DNA of 64,000 nt from Pleurodeles waltl (Eukaryota; Chordata; Amphibia; Caudata; Salamandridae). The notes under the pieces are model-generated. The model was not told the origin of the DNA and did not search any database. It saw nothing but the letters and a program-made list of their open reading frames with translations. Below, one piece after another: positions 9,416-21,660 of this stretch (positions are counted from its first letter, which is position 1; the number at the start of each line of letters is the position of its first letter). Location of the stretch: positions 1,581,470,049 to 1,581,534,048 of the forward strand of contig NC_090445.1 of assembly GCF_031143425.1 (NCBI RefSeq), written 5' to 3'. The translations under genes and the position numbers were made by a program.

Positions 9416-10410
9416 TGGAGGGTTGCTCTGGGGGGCCTGGGGGGAACCCTTGGTACGCAGCTAGACCTGGAACCATCGTTGTGTTTCTGGACCTACATGC
9501 GAGGCCAACCTCTAGAAAAGTTGGTAGCCGGTTTTTAGACCTCTCTCTGGTTCTGCTCAGGCGTCAGCTTGCCATGGCCTGGAAGTAAGCCACTGGTCCA
9601 GCTTTGGTGGACTGGAGACGAGATGTGTCGACCTGGGCTCAGGCTGAGTTGCAGGCATTGCATAGGGAGGAGGCCCAGGGGTGCGGGTGCATCACATAGC
9701 CCTATTGTGGACAGAGATATTAGAGGCATGTGAAACTCAGAGACGCGGGGTGGGGAGGGCTAGGGAGTTTGGAGAGGACGGAACCGTGCCAGTGGTGGAT
9801 GATGGCACCGCTTAACGAGGAGGCGGGATGTGAGGGATGATGAATGATTGATCCAGTGGAGTACGGGGAGGGCTGAAGGAACTGATATGAGGGGAGGGAG
9901 GCCGGGACACACCGCAATTGCGCCAAATACACCAAGCCTGGGCAGCTAAACTAGAGAGGAAAGTGGCACTCAGCTTGAACGGACCCCACTGACACAATGG
10001 ACTGAGGGGAGGAATGTGGTTACAGTTATCATACAGACCCCCTGGATGAGCAAGCTCACTACAAGTGCACGCCCCACTCACATCCCAGCAGAGAACTACC
10101 CCTACAACGCGTTGTTTCCACGTTCACAGTAGTTGAGTTAACACTTTAGAAGGTAACACATAGGTTGATAGTGCATACTGTAATCCTAAAGTGGAACAAT
10201 GGCTGTACGACCAGGCAAACATAGCCTGATGTACTGTATATATTTGTTATCTGTATTATACTTGGCATAGCCATGTCACAGTTATGTTATTGTATATACA
10301 CCGATTATAATGCATTAGTCAGAATTGATGCTCTGAACTGAAAGGCACAACACTAGGATGATTGTAATTCCTTAAAGAAAAATACCAATAAACAAAGTTT
10401 AAAAAAACAA
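9416..10410 (+). other. L1 3' untranslated region
   Basis: Non-coding GA-rich sequence follows the last ORF2 domain and ends in an A-rich tract (about 10,375-10,410) with overlapping AATAAA-like motifs (ACCAATAAAC). No gene is seen. The G-rich purine character is common in L1 3' UTRs. Confidence 0.5.
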
Positions 10411-13400
10411 ATCGCCAATATATTTTCGATAGAGAGCATATGCACTTTAGCACTGGTTAGTGGTGTTAAAGTGCCCAGAGGCCTAAAGCCAACTTAAACA
10501 CGTCAGAAAAAAAAATAGGAGGAAGAAGGCACAAAGTTTGGGGTTAACCCTGCAAAAAGAGCTAGGACCAACTTCCACACATGCCACATAGTACATCATC
10601 TGCTGTATAATCTGCAGATTTGAACAAAAACTGTTAATTCTAGTTTACACGGACCAAACTTTGCAGCAACATATGTTGCTCTGTACTGGAAGGCCCTGGA
10701 AAGGTTTCACTGGCCGCATACCCGTTGCTTATTGCTATATTTAAGTTTTTAATAGGTACTAGTGGGTTGAAACCTATGTAAAAATGGCAAAATAATGAAG
10801 TAATCCTAACAGAAAATATGCTGCATTACATTGCATTATATGCCTTTTCTTGATGCATAATGTAGCGCACTTGAAATTATAATTTAATTCTCCCTAGCCA
10901 CATAATTCCAGTGGTTCTGGTCAAGGGTTACAAATAGTCATTCTGTTCCCAGTCGGTCATGCATATTGTGATATTCTTCTCATACAGATATGTGTTAATT
11001 GTGAGCTATTTCCAAATATAGATCGGATGCTGATTTTATGTATTCGGTTATTCGAGTTAGTGGGATGTTTCAAAAACATGAGCAACATTTTCAGGCTTAG
11101 GGATCCTATAGCTGTCACGCTTGCTAGCAACTTAGACATCATGTCAATCATGACAATTTATGAGGATAGATCTTAGTGTACAGGATCAACATAAGCGTGC
11201 AGTTTTCTGATGAATGTAGAAAGCTAAAGGAAAACTTTGTTTTCAATTGGTCTCTTAAGCAACTGCAGTTAGCAAAGTGACGACTGCACCACAAACACTA
11301 ACCTTCAACTAAGGCTTATTACGTGGAACTGGAATAAGTTAGAAGGTAAACTTTCCACCAGGAGGAACCTGGTCCCTGTATCTTACCTGCGCTCAACTCC
11401 GTCAAATTGAACTTTTGGCTGTGACAAGAGCCAGTGCAACCAGATAACCACAATTGGCAAGCAAGTTTCCACGTGGCTCTCCAGCCCAAAATCAGTCTTA
11501 CCCGCTCTAGCAGTATTAGAGTGATGAAGTTTCTGAGCACTCTCTTTTCACAGACACTGGAGCTGCAAAGGCTGTCTTCAGTAAGTTTTTGACACAAGGC
11601 GTAGGCAGACTGTGGTACGCTGTTCTCAAGTTCCTCACAAGTGGTCCTACGATGGCAGTGGCCACGAGGGTTTTCAATGCTTGTCCGATGCTGGGTAAGT
11701 TCTTCAGTTCCTTCCACAGATAAGGTGGGGGTGCGAAAATCCTAGTACTGGTTGCCATAGCGGCCTTGTTACTCTGTCAATGGTTTAAACACTTTTTGCT
11801 TGGTCCTGGTGGTCCCCTCTGTCTTATGGGGTCTCCGTTCCTCCTCTGTGCATGGGCTCCAGCCCCAAGCGGCACAGCAGCAGTGTTCATGTTGGCCCCA
11901 TCTGGCATACGGGTTCATCGACTTGCTACCCCACACGGGCTATGACCAGATCAGCATGGCTGCAAACTTCACGATGGCCCCACTTGGCATATAGGGTCAT
12001 TGACTTAACACTGCACGTGGGTGGTGATCCCTTTGCTGCAGCAGCTGTTGTGGCTCATTGTGGGAAACCCAGATGTGGAAAAGTATGCCTTAGTATCATC
12101 ATCGCCTTGTGAAAATAAGGCCTCTGCAAAATTGTAATTACACTGGAGTAATTTCACATTGCTCTTTCAACCCAAAATTACTGAAAACTACATGAATATG
12201 CCAGTTTGCATAATTATGGGTAATTTGGCAGAAAAATCCTACCGCTGGAGCACAGGAATAACAAACTTAGCAAGTATGATTGGCTGCTGGATGCTGCTGT
12301 TCATGTTCTGTTGCATTTAGCAGTAAATGCATCCTCAGGCCCACTTTGGATGCAAGGGTACAATTTGCAATAAGAGAAATGTGCCAAATGCTTGGGACTC
12401 TTCTCGAGTGATTCTGCATAATATTGGTGTAATTTCATGTAATTACATTAAAGAAAACTACTGACATTATGCCCACCATTAATGAAATATAGATTTGAGT
12501 GTTGTGGAGGAAATTCCACCAAGGAACATCCTGTTTATAGTAGGGTTACTGCATTTGGTGATAATTTTGGATTCACCATTACTTTCTACTTCTAAGTGAC
12601 ACCTTCTTGCCCAGTCATCTTTTAAAGGAAGTAGTTGCCCCATCAAGCAGAGTTTCACTACTAGTCAAAACATCAAGCAAAGCTGCAGTCCACAACATCA
12701 CCAACAGAACTACAGTCACTGCCAGAAGTTGCCTTCCAGCCAGCAGCCATCTTTGGGTCCAGAAAAAATTGAACCTCCGCAATATCAACATTATTGACTA
12801 AACTACCCACAGTTCATACCAAAATTAAAATCATCAACCCAGATGTCATTGAGATTGGCCCCATGTAAGGTACAGGAATAACTCTGCCCACAGATGAAGT
12901 TCCAAGATTAATATTCAACGCCTTGATAAATGTGATGAGAATGATGTGCAAGATTCTATGACAAGATACCTGTGTTGTCAAAGGCTAGGTTCTATTGTAT
13001 TGTATCATATTGTCCAAGTCATATTCCCTGATACATGTTCCATTATTTTGCAGAATTGTGCTCTCCATAGTGGTATTCAATGTTGAGAAGTCACCTGGCT
13101 TGCTATTTTGATAACTTTTCTAAAAAAAGCTTTTAATATTTGTAAAACTTCAAACTTTTTTATTTTTTAAAATAAACTGAGCATCTGTAGCATCCCTTCA
13201 CTCTAGCTGATAAAATGTCCTGATGATGCTCAGAAGTGCAGGCAGCAGTGAGGGGACTGTGTTGATCGGCATCTGTCCATCGCTTGAAACCTTCCTCCTA
13301 CTCCTGACAATATTTACCTGATGGTGATGGTCAGCTGCACCAGCAAATAGTTCTCTGCTGTAAGACATCACACACTTTATAGGTGGAATATTATGTGGCA

Positions 13401-13784
13401 TGAACTTATCACCTGCAGCGTCTGGCTAAGCTAAACCATGCCTTGTATGTATATCTGTTTGTGTGTGTGTGCATGTGGATGTATATGTGTGTCTTCGTGA
13501 ATGTGCCTGCATGTATATGTGTGTGTGTGTTGGGGAGTGGGGTATGAATTATGAATTGTGTATGAGGATTTTGAGGTTAAAGTGTAGGTTATTTCAGTGG
13601 GTGGGGAAATTGTGAGTAACAAGGCAGAGGTGGAAGTGGCCCATATTCATGTGTATGTTTGCTCCAAGCACATGCATATGCAGTCACTAGTGATGTTTTT
13701 CTTTTAACCTCCTGCTTAACTCTACCCTAAGATCTCAAGCCCTGCAAGACCACAATGAAGGATGACCAACTGGTGGTGTACGAG
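10411..13784. other. no gene seen; weak local duplications and a TG-rich microsatellite
   Basis: The first ~90 bases look like the right half of the repeat that L1 split (left half at about 820-892). At 11,893-12,022 a ~46-bp block with TGGCAT and GGTCAT/GGTTCAT CGACTT-like text is repeated once at a period of about 81. A TG/GT-rich microsatellite lies at about 13,450-13,535. Open frames such as 11,319-11,717 (minus) have no recognisable domain and I do not call them genes. Confidence 0.5.
13450..13535. repeat. TG-rich microsatellite
   Basis: Interrupted (TG)n runs, with GTGTGTGTGTGTG-type blocks at the start and end. The (CA)n-translated open frame on the minus strand here is an artefact. 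Confidence 0.85.
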
Positions 13785-13806
13785 GAATCAATCAATCAAT
13801 CAATCA
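13785..13806 (-). repeat. (AATC)n 3' tail of the LINE
   Basis: Five AATC repeats end the minus-strand LINE. The second copy ends in the same repeat at 60,511-60,531. Tetranucleotide tails at the 3' end are usual for CR1/L2-type LINEs, where the tail is recognised by the element's RT. Confidence 0.85.
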
Positions 13807-14111
13807 GGTATTTGTGGAGCATGTCTTGTCACCCGCAAGGGTATCCAAGTACTTGAAATAGGTCTCATTCGAAAGGCCAGGTTTTGAGTCCTTTGCCTGA
13901 ATTCGGTCAGCGAAGGGACAGTACAGAGGTGGAGGGGGAGGGCGTGCCAGGCCTTGGCAGTGAGATGGGAGAAGGAGCATCCTATGGCGTGGCAGCCGAG
14001 TGTCCGAGGAATCTGTGCGAGAGCCAGGGGTGCAGAGTGGAGGCTCTTGCAGGCATAGTAGAAGTACAGGTGCTGGTTCGGGTAGGAGGGTCCTTGGACA
14101 TGGAGGGCTTT

Positions 14112-15721
14112 TTAGGTGTGAGTGAGGAGCTTGAAGCGGCATCTCTTCTGGACCGGGAGCCAGTGGAGATCTTTCAGGTGCTGGAAGATGTGGGCTCGCT
14201 TGGGCAGGTCGAGAACAAATCTGGCAGCAGCGTTTTGTATTGATTGGAGCCTTTGCATGAGTTTGGTGTTGGTGCCTGCATAGAGTGCATTGCCGAAGTC
14301 AAGCCAGCTGGTAATGAGAGCATGAGTAACTGTCTTTCTTGTGCTGACGGGGAGCCAGTTGAAAAATTTTCTGCGCATGCGAAGCACGTGGAAGCTGGCT
14401 GAGGCAATGGAGTAGACCTGACGCCTCAGGGAGAGTTTGCTGTCTAGGATGAAGCTGAGGTTGCAGGCGTCTTTCAGTGTGGGGGTGGGGCCGAGTTCCT
14501 CCGGCCACCAGAAATCATTCAGAGGGTGGAGTGTTTGCCGGAGATAAGAACTTCGGTCTTGTCTGTGTTCAGGTTTAGGCAGTTGTCCTTCATGCATGCT
14601 GAGGTGATCTTCATGCAGTTGTGGAAATTCAGCTTGGTTGAAGTGGGGTCGGCAGAGAGCGATAGGACGAGCTGAGTGTCGTCATTGCAGGAGGTGATGT
14701 TGATGTTCTGAAATCTGATGATGTCAGTGAGGGGAGTCATGTAGATATTGAGGAGTGTGAGGTTAAGGGATGAGCCCAGGGGAATGCAGCAGATGTTATG
14801 CTTGGTTTGTGATGTGAAGGGGGAGAGTTGGACTCTCTGGGTGCGTCCTATGATGAAGGATGCCATCCATCTGAGCGCGTCATTGGTTATTCTTGCCTGG
14901 CGCAGGAGGTGGATGAGTGTGTGGTGGGAAACTATGTTGAAGGCGGCGTTGCGGTGAAACAGGATAAGGGTGGCAGATTCTCCTTTGTTGAGCAGGGCAC
15001 AGATTTCATTTGAAGCCGTGATCAGAACTTTCTTGAAGCTGTTGTTGGTTCTGAAACCTGATTGGGAAGAGTCTAGTAGGTTTGTTTCTCTGCAGGCATT
15101 CAGTGAGTTGGAGGATGACAGGTCAGTAGTTTGGTAGTTCCTTGGGGTCTCCTGAAGGTTTCTTGAGGAGGGGTCTCACCTCGGCATGTTTCCACGCATC
15201 GGGAAAGGTGACGGTGGTTAGTGAAGCATTACTGATAGTGAAGAGTTGGCAGCTGATCTTGTCTCTTCTGAGGGGGAACACACAGTGGGGGCAGGGGTCG
15301 GTGTGTGCCCCAGAGTGGATGAGGCTCATCAGGGCAGTTGTGTCTTCTTTGCTGAGTTGTCTCCAGGCATTGAGGGGGTGGTCAGCTATGGCGGTCGATT
15401 GGAGGCTGGGTGTGCTGGAGGGTTGGGGATCGAACTTCTTGTAGATGGTTACTATTTTGTTGTGGAAAGTGTCAGCAAGTGCGGCCCAGAACTTCTGTGA
15501 TGCGGGGATCGTGTTTTTGGTGGCTGAGGGACAGGTGAACTCTGGTGAAGTGTTCCTTGGTTCGGTGTGGCGCTGGTATCGATTCGAACAGTCAGGGCCT
15601 CCCTCTTTGCTGCTCTGATCGGTTGGTGGTAGGCATTGAAGGCTGATTTAAAAGTGGCTCTGTCAATTTCGATCCTGTTAATGGGCCGTTTTCGCTCAAG
15701 TTGTTTGCTTCTGCATTTCAT
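14112..15721 (-). pseudogene. CR1/L2-like reverse transcriptase region
   Basis: Minus-strand frames give the linker RATFKSAFNAYHQPIRAAKREAL, then TFPDAWKHAEVRPLLKKPSG (an RT block, 15,123-15,329), PLGSSLNLTLLNIYMTPL, and the catalytic block CNDDTQLVLSLS, which normally reads YADD or FADD; the two Asp are kept while the two residues before them are changed. The post-RT segment ends with HLKDLHWLPVQKRCRFKLL. Frames shift at least twice. This enzyme would reverse-transcribe the LINE RNA at a nicked target. Confidence 0.85.
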
Positions 15722-15846
15722 CTTGCTGAGTTCAAGGGTGTACCATTTGCCTTGTTTGACTGGTCTGTGCGCTTTGGCTGGTTTGGGAGGAGCGACTTGG
15801 TAAGTGGCGTTGGTGATCCAGTCGTTGAAGTTCTGTACTGCTTGGC

Positions 15847-16620
15847 TCAGGTTAGGGGGTAGTTGGACTGGGTAGCGCTGAGGGAGTCAGTCCATTTTTG
15901 TTGAGTGACCTTGGTCCAGCTGCGGAAGGGTGCGCTGTGGCAGTTGGGAATGGAGCAGGTATGTCCAGTGATGGTGAAGTGTATGATGGAGTGGTCCATC
16001 CAGGTGACGTCCGAAGTGTGGGTTTGCTTAATTCTGTTGCTGGATGAGAAAATAGTGTCCGGCATGTGTCCTGCTATGTCTGTGGGGTCGGTGACTAGCT
16101 GCTTGAGGCAGATGTTGTCCAGTCTATCCAAAAGGTTGATGGAGTTGATGTTCGTGTTGGTGAGGTTGTCTAGGTGGAAATTGAAGTCTCCCAGGAAGAT
16201 GTAGTGTTGGGATTCTATTGCAAGAGGAGTGATGAAATCCACAATAGAGTTGCTGATTCCGATCCGAGGGTGCTTTGATGGTGGTGTTATTGTCATTGTG
16301 GAGCTGGAAGTTTATGTGTTCCATGATTGGGGTGGTCTGATCGTTGGTGGTGGTGCAGGTGATAGACTGCTTTTGTATGATGGCAATGCCACCTCTGTGT
16401 TTATTGGGGCAGTCATGGTGTTTCATCTTGTATCCATTGGGTGCTGCTGTGGAGATGTCCGGAGTGGAAGCTGGGGTGATCTAGGTTTCGATGATGAAGG
16501 TTACATCGGGGAAGAGGGTGGAGATGGTGTCCCAGATTCTGGTGGCATGCTTGCAGAGGGATCTGGCGTTAAGAAGGATGCAGCTGAGTTTGTCCGCTCT
16601 GGTGTTGGTCAGTGCTGCTG
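15847..16620 (-). pseudogene. CR1/L2-like endonuclease domain
   Basis: From about 16,600 downward the minus strand reads LSCILLNARSLCKHA, then FIIET followed by a stop where Trp is usual, HRGGIAIIQK, FLGDFNFHLD (16,164-16,193), DPTDIAGHMPDTIFSS and TWMDHS. These match the N-terminal, GDFN and late DH motifs of LINE endonucleases. The premature stop and a frame change near 16,300 break it. Confidence 0.82.
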
Positions 16621-16789
16621 GTGACTAAATGGATACTGCAGGGGTTTTTGGTGCCGGCGTGGAGATGGTGCGGCAGTGGCGACAGTTGAAAGGTCCTGCT
16701 GTGGAGCAAGGTGATGCCAGGCAGTAATTCTTGTTACATCTGGGGTCTAGGGAGTGAAGATCAGCCGCAGTGTACCTGAGGGAGTCCAG

Positions 16790-17690
16790 AGATCCAGGCC
16801 TCCATTAACTAGATACTGGGAGGGGTGTTAGGGAGGTGGTAGAGACAGGAGAGCTGGAAAAAAGAGCAGGAAGCAGAGCACAGGAGCAGGGGATAGGGGA
16901 CCAGAGAGGGGGCAAGCCAGTTGTCAAAGCTACTGGGTAGGAGACCATGGCGCTGGCTCAAGCTGAAGCAGAGCCTGGGCAGAAGCCTGGGCAGATACCT
17001 GGTGCTGTCTGCTGCTCGGGGACCATCAGGTCAGGCAAGCCTGTGGGCACCAGCAGCAGACAGAAAGAGCAGGGATGGACCTGCTCAATTCAGCCGCTCT
17101 TCGACCTCCAATAAATAGGTAACAGGAGGGGCACTGTGGAGGTGGGAGAAGCAGAAGAGTGGGAAAAAGATAAGGAAGCAGAGTGTGGGAATGGATGGTA
17201 AGGGACCAGAGAGGGGGCAAGCCAGTTGTCAAGGCCCCTGGGCAGGAGACCGTGGCCTGGACCAAGCTGAGGCAGAGCCTGGACAGAGACCTGGCGCTGT
17301 CTGCTGTTAGGTGACCATCAGGTCAGGCAGACCTGTGGTCACTAGCAGCAGACAGGGAGAGCAGGGATGGTTCTGCTCAATGGAGCTGCGCTACAGCTTC
17401 CATTAAATAGGTCCTGGTAATGGCGCTTGGGAGGGGGGAGAGGCAGAGGAGCCGTAGAAAGAATGGAAAGCGGAGCATGGGAGTGATGGGTGGGGGACCA
17501 AGAGGGGTGAAAGCCAGCCGTCGAGCTCCTGGGCAGGAGATCTTGGCCCTGGCCCAAGCTGAGGCAGAGCCTGGGCAGAAGCCTGGGCAGAGACCTGGTG
17601 CTGTTTGCTGCTAGGCGACCGGCAGGTCAGGCAGGCTTGTGGTCGTTAGCAGCAGACCGGGAGAGCAGGAATGGACCCACTGATATGTCA
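16790..17690 (-). repeat. tandem ~295-bp repeats at the LINE 5' end
   Basis: Three monomers start near 16,800, 17,108 and 17,399. Each opens CCATTAA/CCAATAAATAG and carries GGAGACC/GGAGATC, a (GCAGAGCCTGG) block and CAGCAGACAG. Because the LINE reads on the minus strand, these lie just upstream of its endonuclease, where a promoter would be. This resembles L1 monomers but in a CR1/L2-type element. A separate satellite is the alternative. Confidence 0.65.
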
Positions 17691-18845
17691 ACAAAATTCT
17701 TGGGGGGAGTAAAGAAGAAGCAGCTGCTACTGCAGTTGCCTACTCTCATCCTATTCATATCAACCAATATAAAATGTGCAAATGGGGAAGGAACCATACC
17801 ATAGTGAAGTGCGAAAGTCACAGAAATGTTAGTAGGTTGAGAGGGTATGTGTGCCAACTTCCATACAAAGCTGGCATTGGCAGTGAGGGGATCCTGCAAT
17901 GTAATCTTAGCATTTAATTGGCACCAGTCAGTACCCAAGAGAAATGCAGAGGCTGCTGTTGCACCTCAGTCTATTGCTGTCCTCGGGCAGGTGAGGTCAG
18001 AGGGTGGGGAAAGCAAAACGGGAGTAGAAAATCACTTTTGGCTGTAAAGGTTGATGACTGTGCTTTTTAAACGTGTTGCACTCCTGCTTAAAACACTCCC
18101 TTACATGCGCTATGATGGGTCACCAACCTTTTCTGTAGCGAGAGCTCCTTCTGATCAGAGAAAAACATCAGGAGCTACTAAAGGCTAAGCAACTTGCACA
18201 TTGTTACCAGATGCCCCCACTCCCAGCTTAACTGACTTTAAGCCTAATGTCCATAGTGTCAGATACTATGGTTTGAACAAAATGCTTTGACTAGGGGCAC
18301 TATGACACAGCTGCTATGTGTATTAATGAGAGCATGGTCTTTGGGGATGTGTGAACATGTGGGAGTATAAATGGGATATATGTGTACAGGTGAGGGACTG
18401 TTTTGTATGTACTTATGGCACAGGACATACTTTTAACCATATGTGGAACTGTTACGTGTATAACACAAACATACAACCATTTATTTTTAAATGGGAGAAA
18501 GTTTAAGTGAAGAAAAATGTTCTGGAAAAACGTTCAGAATGTGGAACTTTTTTATGCACCTTAAATGTATCCCCCTTAAAATAATGGCTATATTTTTCAC
18601 TCATAAATATGGCACTTATAAATATGGCACTGTGTCAAGAAAGTTAAACTGAAGAGCTAACTTTGTTTATATGGATTCCATAAAACATATTATTTACATT
18701 TTCTCCCATTTCTAACCATCACATTTGCAAATAACAGGCATCTTGCTCCCAGTGGACTGTAGATATGGTGCCATATTTATAAAAGAAAAATACATTTGTT
18801 TAAATAGAAGAATTTGTAAGTGAATAAACATGCTATATAAAACAC
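17691..18845. other. no gene seen
   Basis: AT-rich sequence with no supported coding region. The open frame on the minus strand at 17,627-17,938 has no recognisable domain. A near-repeat ATAAATATGGCAC occurs at 18,604 and 18,617. Confidence 0.5.
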
Positions 18846-18848
18846 TAA

Positions 18849-19439
18849 GGGGGTCATTATGAACCCCGGCGGTTCAGACCGCCATGCCGGCAGCGGGGGC
18901 AAAGACCGCCACCGGCATGGCGGTCTGAACCGCCATATTATGGACACAGTGAGGGCTGCCAATGGTGGCCCTCTTCCACCACCAGGCTGCCGCCGACAGG
19001 CAGCCTGAAGGTGGAGGGAATCATTTTCCAACAGGGCAGTGCTGCAAGCAGCGCTGCCCCTCGGATAATGATCCCTTTTGCCCCCAGCCTTTCCCTGGGG
19101 GGTTCCCCTGCCAGGGAAAGGCTGGTGGAAGGGGTGCTCCGGGGCCCCCGTGGAGTGTACCATTGCGCAGGTCAATGCCTGATTTATGGGCAGTGATCTG
19201 CGCAATGGGTGCTGCTGCACCTGCCGCACACCAACATTGGTGGTGGCTCCATTTGGAGCCGCTGTCAATGTTACGGCCCTTTTCCCCGCTGGGCCATCGG
19301 GCAGAAACAGTGTTTCCGCCCGCCGGCCCAGCGGGAAAAACATCATACGGCCGGCGGGGGGGTAGTCGCGCTGGCGGTCATCTATTGACTGCCAGCGCGG
19401 ATCTCGGCGGGTTTAACCACCGAGATCGTAATGAGGGCC
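18849..19439. mobile_element. MITE family A, copy 1 (591 bp, TAA target duplication)
   Basis: Terminal inverted repeats start GGGGGTCATTATGAAC on the left and, reversed, GGCCCTCATTACGATC on the right. TAA occurs at 18,846-18,848 and 19,440-19,442. The ends are GC-rich and form subterminal hairpins (GGCGGTCTGAACCGCC-type). Copy 2 (58,317-58,907) has the same length, similar ends and the same TAA duplication. A 3-bp TAA duplication is typical of PIF/Harbinger-type elements. No transposase is encoded; open frames inside it are not believed. Confidence 0.8.
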
Positions 19440-19487
19440 TAAGACATAATTTACTTAATTAAAATTGGAGAAAGGCATTAAGACTTC

Positions 19488-19656
19488 GGGCTTGATTTTG
19501 AGTTTGGTGGATGGGTTACTCTGTCACAAATGTGACGGACATCCCATTTGCCATATTACAAGTTACTTTGGATATAATGGAATTGTAATGCGTCAGCGGG
19601 ATCTCTGTTACGTTTGTGACGGAGTAACCCCCTTAACCAAATTCTAAATCGTGCCC
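19488..19656. mobile_element. MITE family B, copy 1 (~169 bp foldback)
   Basis: An almost complete palindrome: the left arm (GGGCTTGATTTTGAG..., GGGTTACTCTGTCACAAATGTGACGG) is mirrored by the right arm reading back from ...GTGCCC. A related 180-bp foldback lies at 61,538-61,717. There is no room for a gene. Confidence 0.75.
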
Positions 19657-20399
19657 TTAATGTTTATAAAAAACGTTTTCTTCACTTTATTTTTTTCCCA
19701 TTTAAAAAAATGACTGTTTTTCAATTATAAATATGGCACAGTCTATACTGGCCACTGGGAGCATAAGGCCTGCTAGTTGTAAATGTGACATTTTGAAATG
19801 GGAAAAAATGTAAATGAACAATTAATCATTAAAGTACCTTTTAATTTTAATTTTCTCCCATTGGAAACCTAATTTTGTTCTCACACTCCAATATTGAGTC
19901 AACAAGGACTTTTATTTAAGACTCAAATACTTCAGTGCTTCAGTTCTTCACCTCTGTACCCAAGCCTGGCCCATAAATCTGACTGAGCAATGCTCAATAC
20001 CAGGCTCTGCTATCTGCTGCCTGATGACAAGTTAAAGTAAGGACAGTCTCACCTTAACTTTAAAAGAAAAATGTGACCCTGTGCTTATTTAAAAATTACC
20101 TCAAGACTGCAAGCTACTCTGAAGGTGTCTGACAGCTACTGGTAGCTCATGATCAACTGGTTATAAATACCTGTCCTATGTTTTAAGTTCGCTTACACAA
20201 AGATGGCTCTGTTGTTAGTTCAAGGTCTTTTGTGAAGAAATGTTTCTGGCCAGAGAATTGCAATTTCCTATAATGGCCACTTAGCTGGGTGGTGATTGAC
20301 TAAGCCGTTCCACCTGAGTGTGTTAGAAGACAAGGTTGTAGAGTTTTTCTTCACATTTGCCTGGATCTTCCATCGAGCAGTAATCTATGCAATGACTAC
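19657..20399. other. no gene seen
   Basis: AT-rich sequence between a MITE and a decayed LINE. I see no coding region, RNA gene or clear repeat boundary. Confidence 0.5.
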
Positions 20400-21660
20400 C
20401 TACATTTAACCTTTCCCTAATTACAATTCCTGGTGAAGATTCTTGAAAACCATGTCTCAACTCAAGCAGTACATCAGAGACCACAATCTACTAGACAACA
20501 TTCAGTTGAGTTTTAGAGCTAGCCATACCACAGAAAAAAATCACGGAGGATGCTCTTCATCTTCTGGATAAGGGAGCCTCATGTCTAATCTTTCTTCTCA
20601 GTCTATCCACAGCACTCAACATGGTCAACAACTCCAACCTATTCAACAGTCAACACTCACAGAGTATAAGCAAAACAGTTCTAAGGTAGTTCTCCTGATA
20701 ACTTGGAAAATCGTTCTCAACAACTCTAACTGAACATGTCTCTATTAGACCTCGCACTGGCCGGCCAATGTTTCCCACAGGGTTCTATTCTGTACCCTAC
20801 TCCTATCAGCTTAAAGCTGAAACCACTGACCATAATCCTCAAATATATTTCCTCATTACACCTCTCTACAAATGATACTCAGCTCTATCTGAAAGTATTG
20901 TCGCATAAGGATGTACTCTTTCTAGACCGAAATCTAAAGAACATGGAAACATGGGTTTCTTTAAACTATTTGGCACTAAGCTAGTCGAAACTGGAGTTCC
21001 TTTTAATTTCCCCTCCTCAAATCTTGACCCAACTGCAAGGATGGCTAGCCGAAAAGAATATTCTAGACCGATATCTTAAAATGATTGAATGTACAAAATC
21101 ACTCGGCATCACTCTCCACAAGAATCTACACTTTCAAGCACACATAAACACCAAAACAAGAAGTGCACAACAGAGTTCTTAGAAATATCAAGCCATGCGG
21201 TCTTCAAAGCAGTAATACAAGTCCCAGGCAATTCAAGACGGTATTATGGTAATACATTATACGCATGAAGGCCCTTTTTCACCTGGCTCCATTTAAAGCA
21301 ACTTTAAATGCTACAGTGAGACTGAACATAGGACTGAGTTGCTCCTAGCACATAACTTAAGTTCTTGTCACGTTCAACTGGCTCTGAAGTATCTGGAATT
21401 AAACTCATCCTCTCTGGAGGCAGCCAGTCTCTACCTAATGCTGAATCCATGCTCTTATAACCCCGGATTCAAGAAACACAGAACCATCTTGCAATCCTTC
21501 CCTGGAAGTATAATCATAATTTGGAACTTGGCCCCTCTAGAAATGTGCACTTATCTCTTGCTCCAAGCATTCACGAAGAACTTGAAAATCCTAATAATCC
21601 AATATTATTTTCTGAACAAACCACCACTCAAACCTCAAGACTCAGGTCCGTAGCACCCAA
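20400..21660 (+). pseudogene. decayed CR1/L2-like LINE reverse transcriptase
   Basis: Plus-strand fragments in shifting frames give RT-like text: a CFPQGSILYPTPIS block near 20,768-20,809 (compare VPQGSILSP), NDTQLYL at 20,871-20,891 where ADDTQLYL is usual (first catalytic Asp changed), then NMETWVSLNYLALS and SLGITLHKNLHFQAHI near 21,100-21,140. Upstream, QL..YI.D.NLLD-like text starts near 20,460. The order RT finger, palm, thumb is kept but there are many stops. It is more decayed than the copies at 13.8 and 60.5 kb and on the opposite strand. Confidence 0.7.

Larger units (their letters stand above)
893..10410 (+). mobile_element. decayed L1-type LINE, interrupted by a satellite/retrozyme insertion
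   Basis: A non-LTR retrotransposon in the order expected of L1: GC-rich 5' UTR with monomers, ORF1 (2169-5826, split), endonuclease (about 6135-6870), reverse transcriptase (about 7290-8260), C-terminal zinc domain (to 9415) and an A-rich 3' end near 10,375-10,410. Many stops and frameshifts show it is dead. Domain wording resembles amphibian and fish L1/Tx1-type elements. Exact ends are estimates: the 3' end is set by an A-rich stretch with AATAAA-like motifs, the 5' end by a change in base composition and by apparent continuity of flanking repeat sequence. Confidence 0.85.
13785..17690 (-). mobile_element. CR1/L2-type LINE, copy 1
   Basis: Read on the minus strand, the element runs from tandem 5' repeats (17,690-16,790) through endonuclease (16,620-15,847), linker (15,721-15,452), reverse transcriptase (15,329-14,519), the conserved post-RT segment (14,597-14,112) and a 3' end with a (GATT)n-like tail at 13,785-13,806. 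Several stops and frameshifts show it is inactive. The short-repeat tail and the ELHWLPV-like block after RT fit the CR1/L2 group. A second copy in the same orientation lies at 60.5-63.3 kb. Confidence 0.82.

Noticed and set aside
13431..13622. Histidine/threonine-rich open frame
   Set aside because: Translation of a TG/CA microsatellite.
18777..19462. Long open frames on both strands at 18.8-19.5 kb
   Set aside because: They fall inside MITE family A, whose GC-rich palindromes give mirror open frames.
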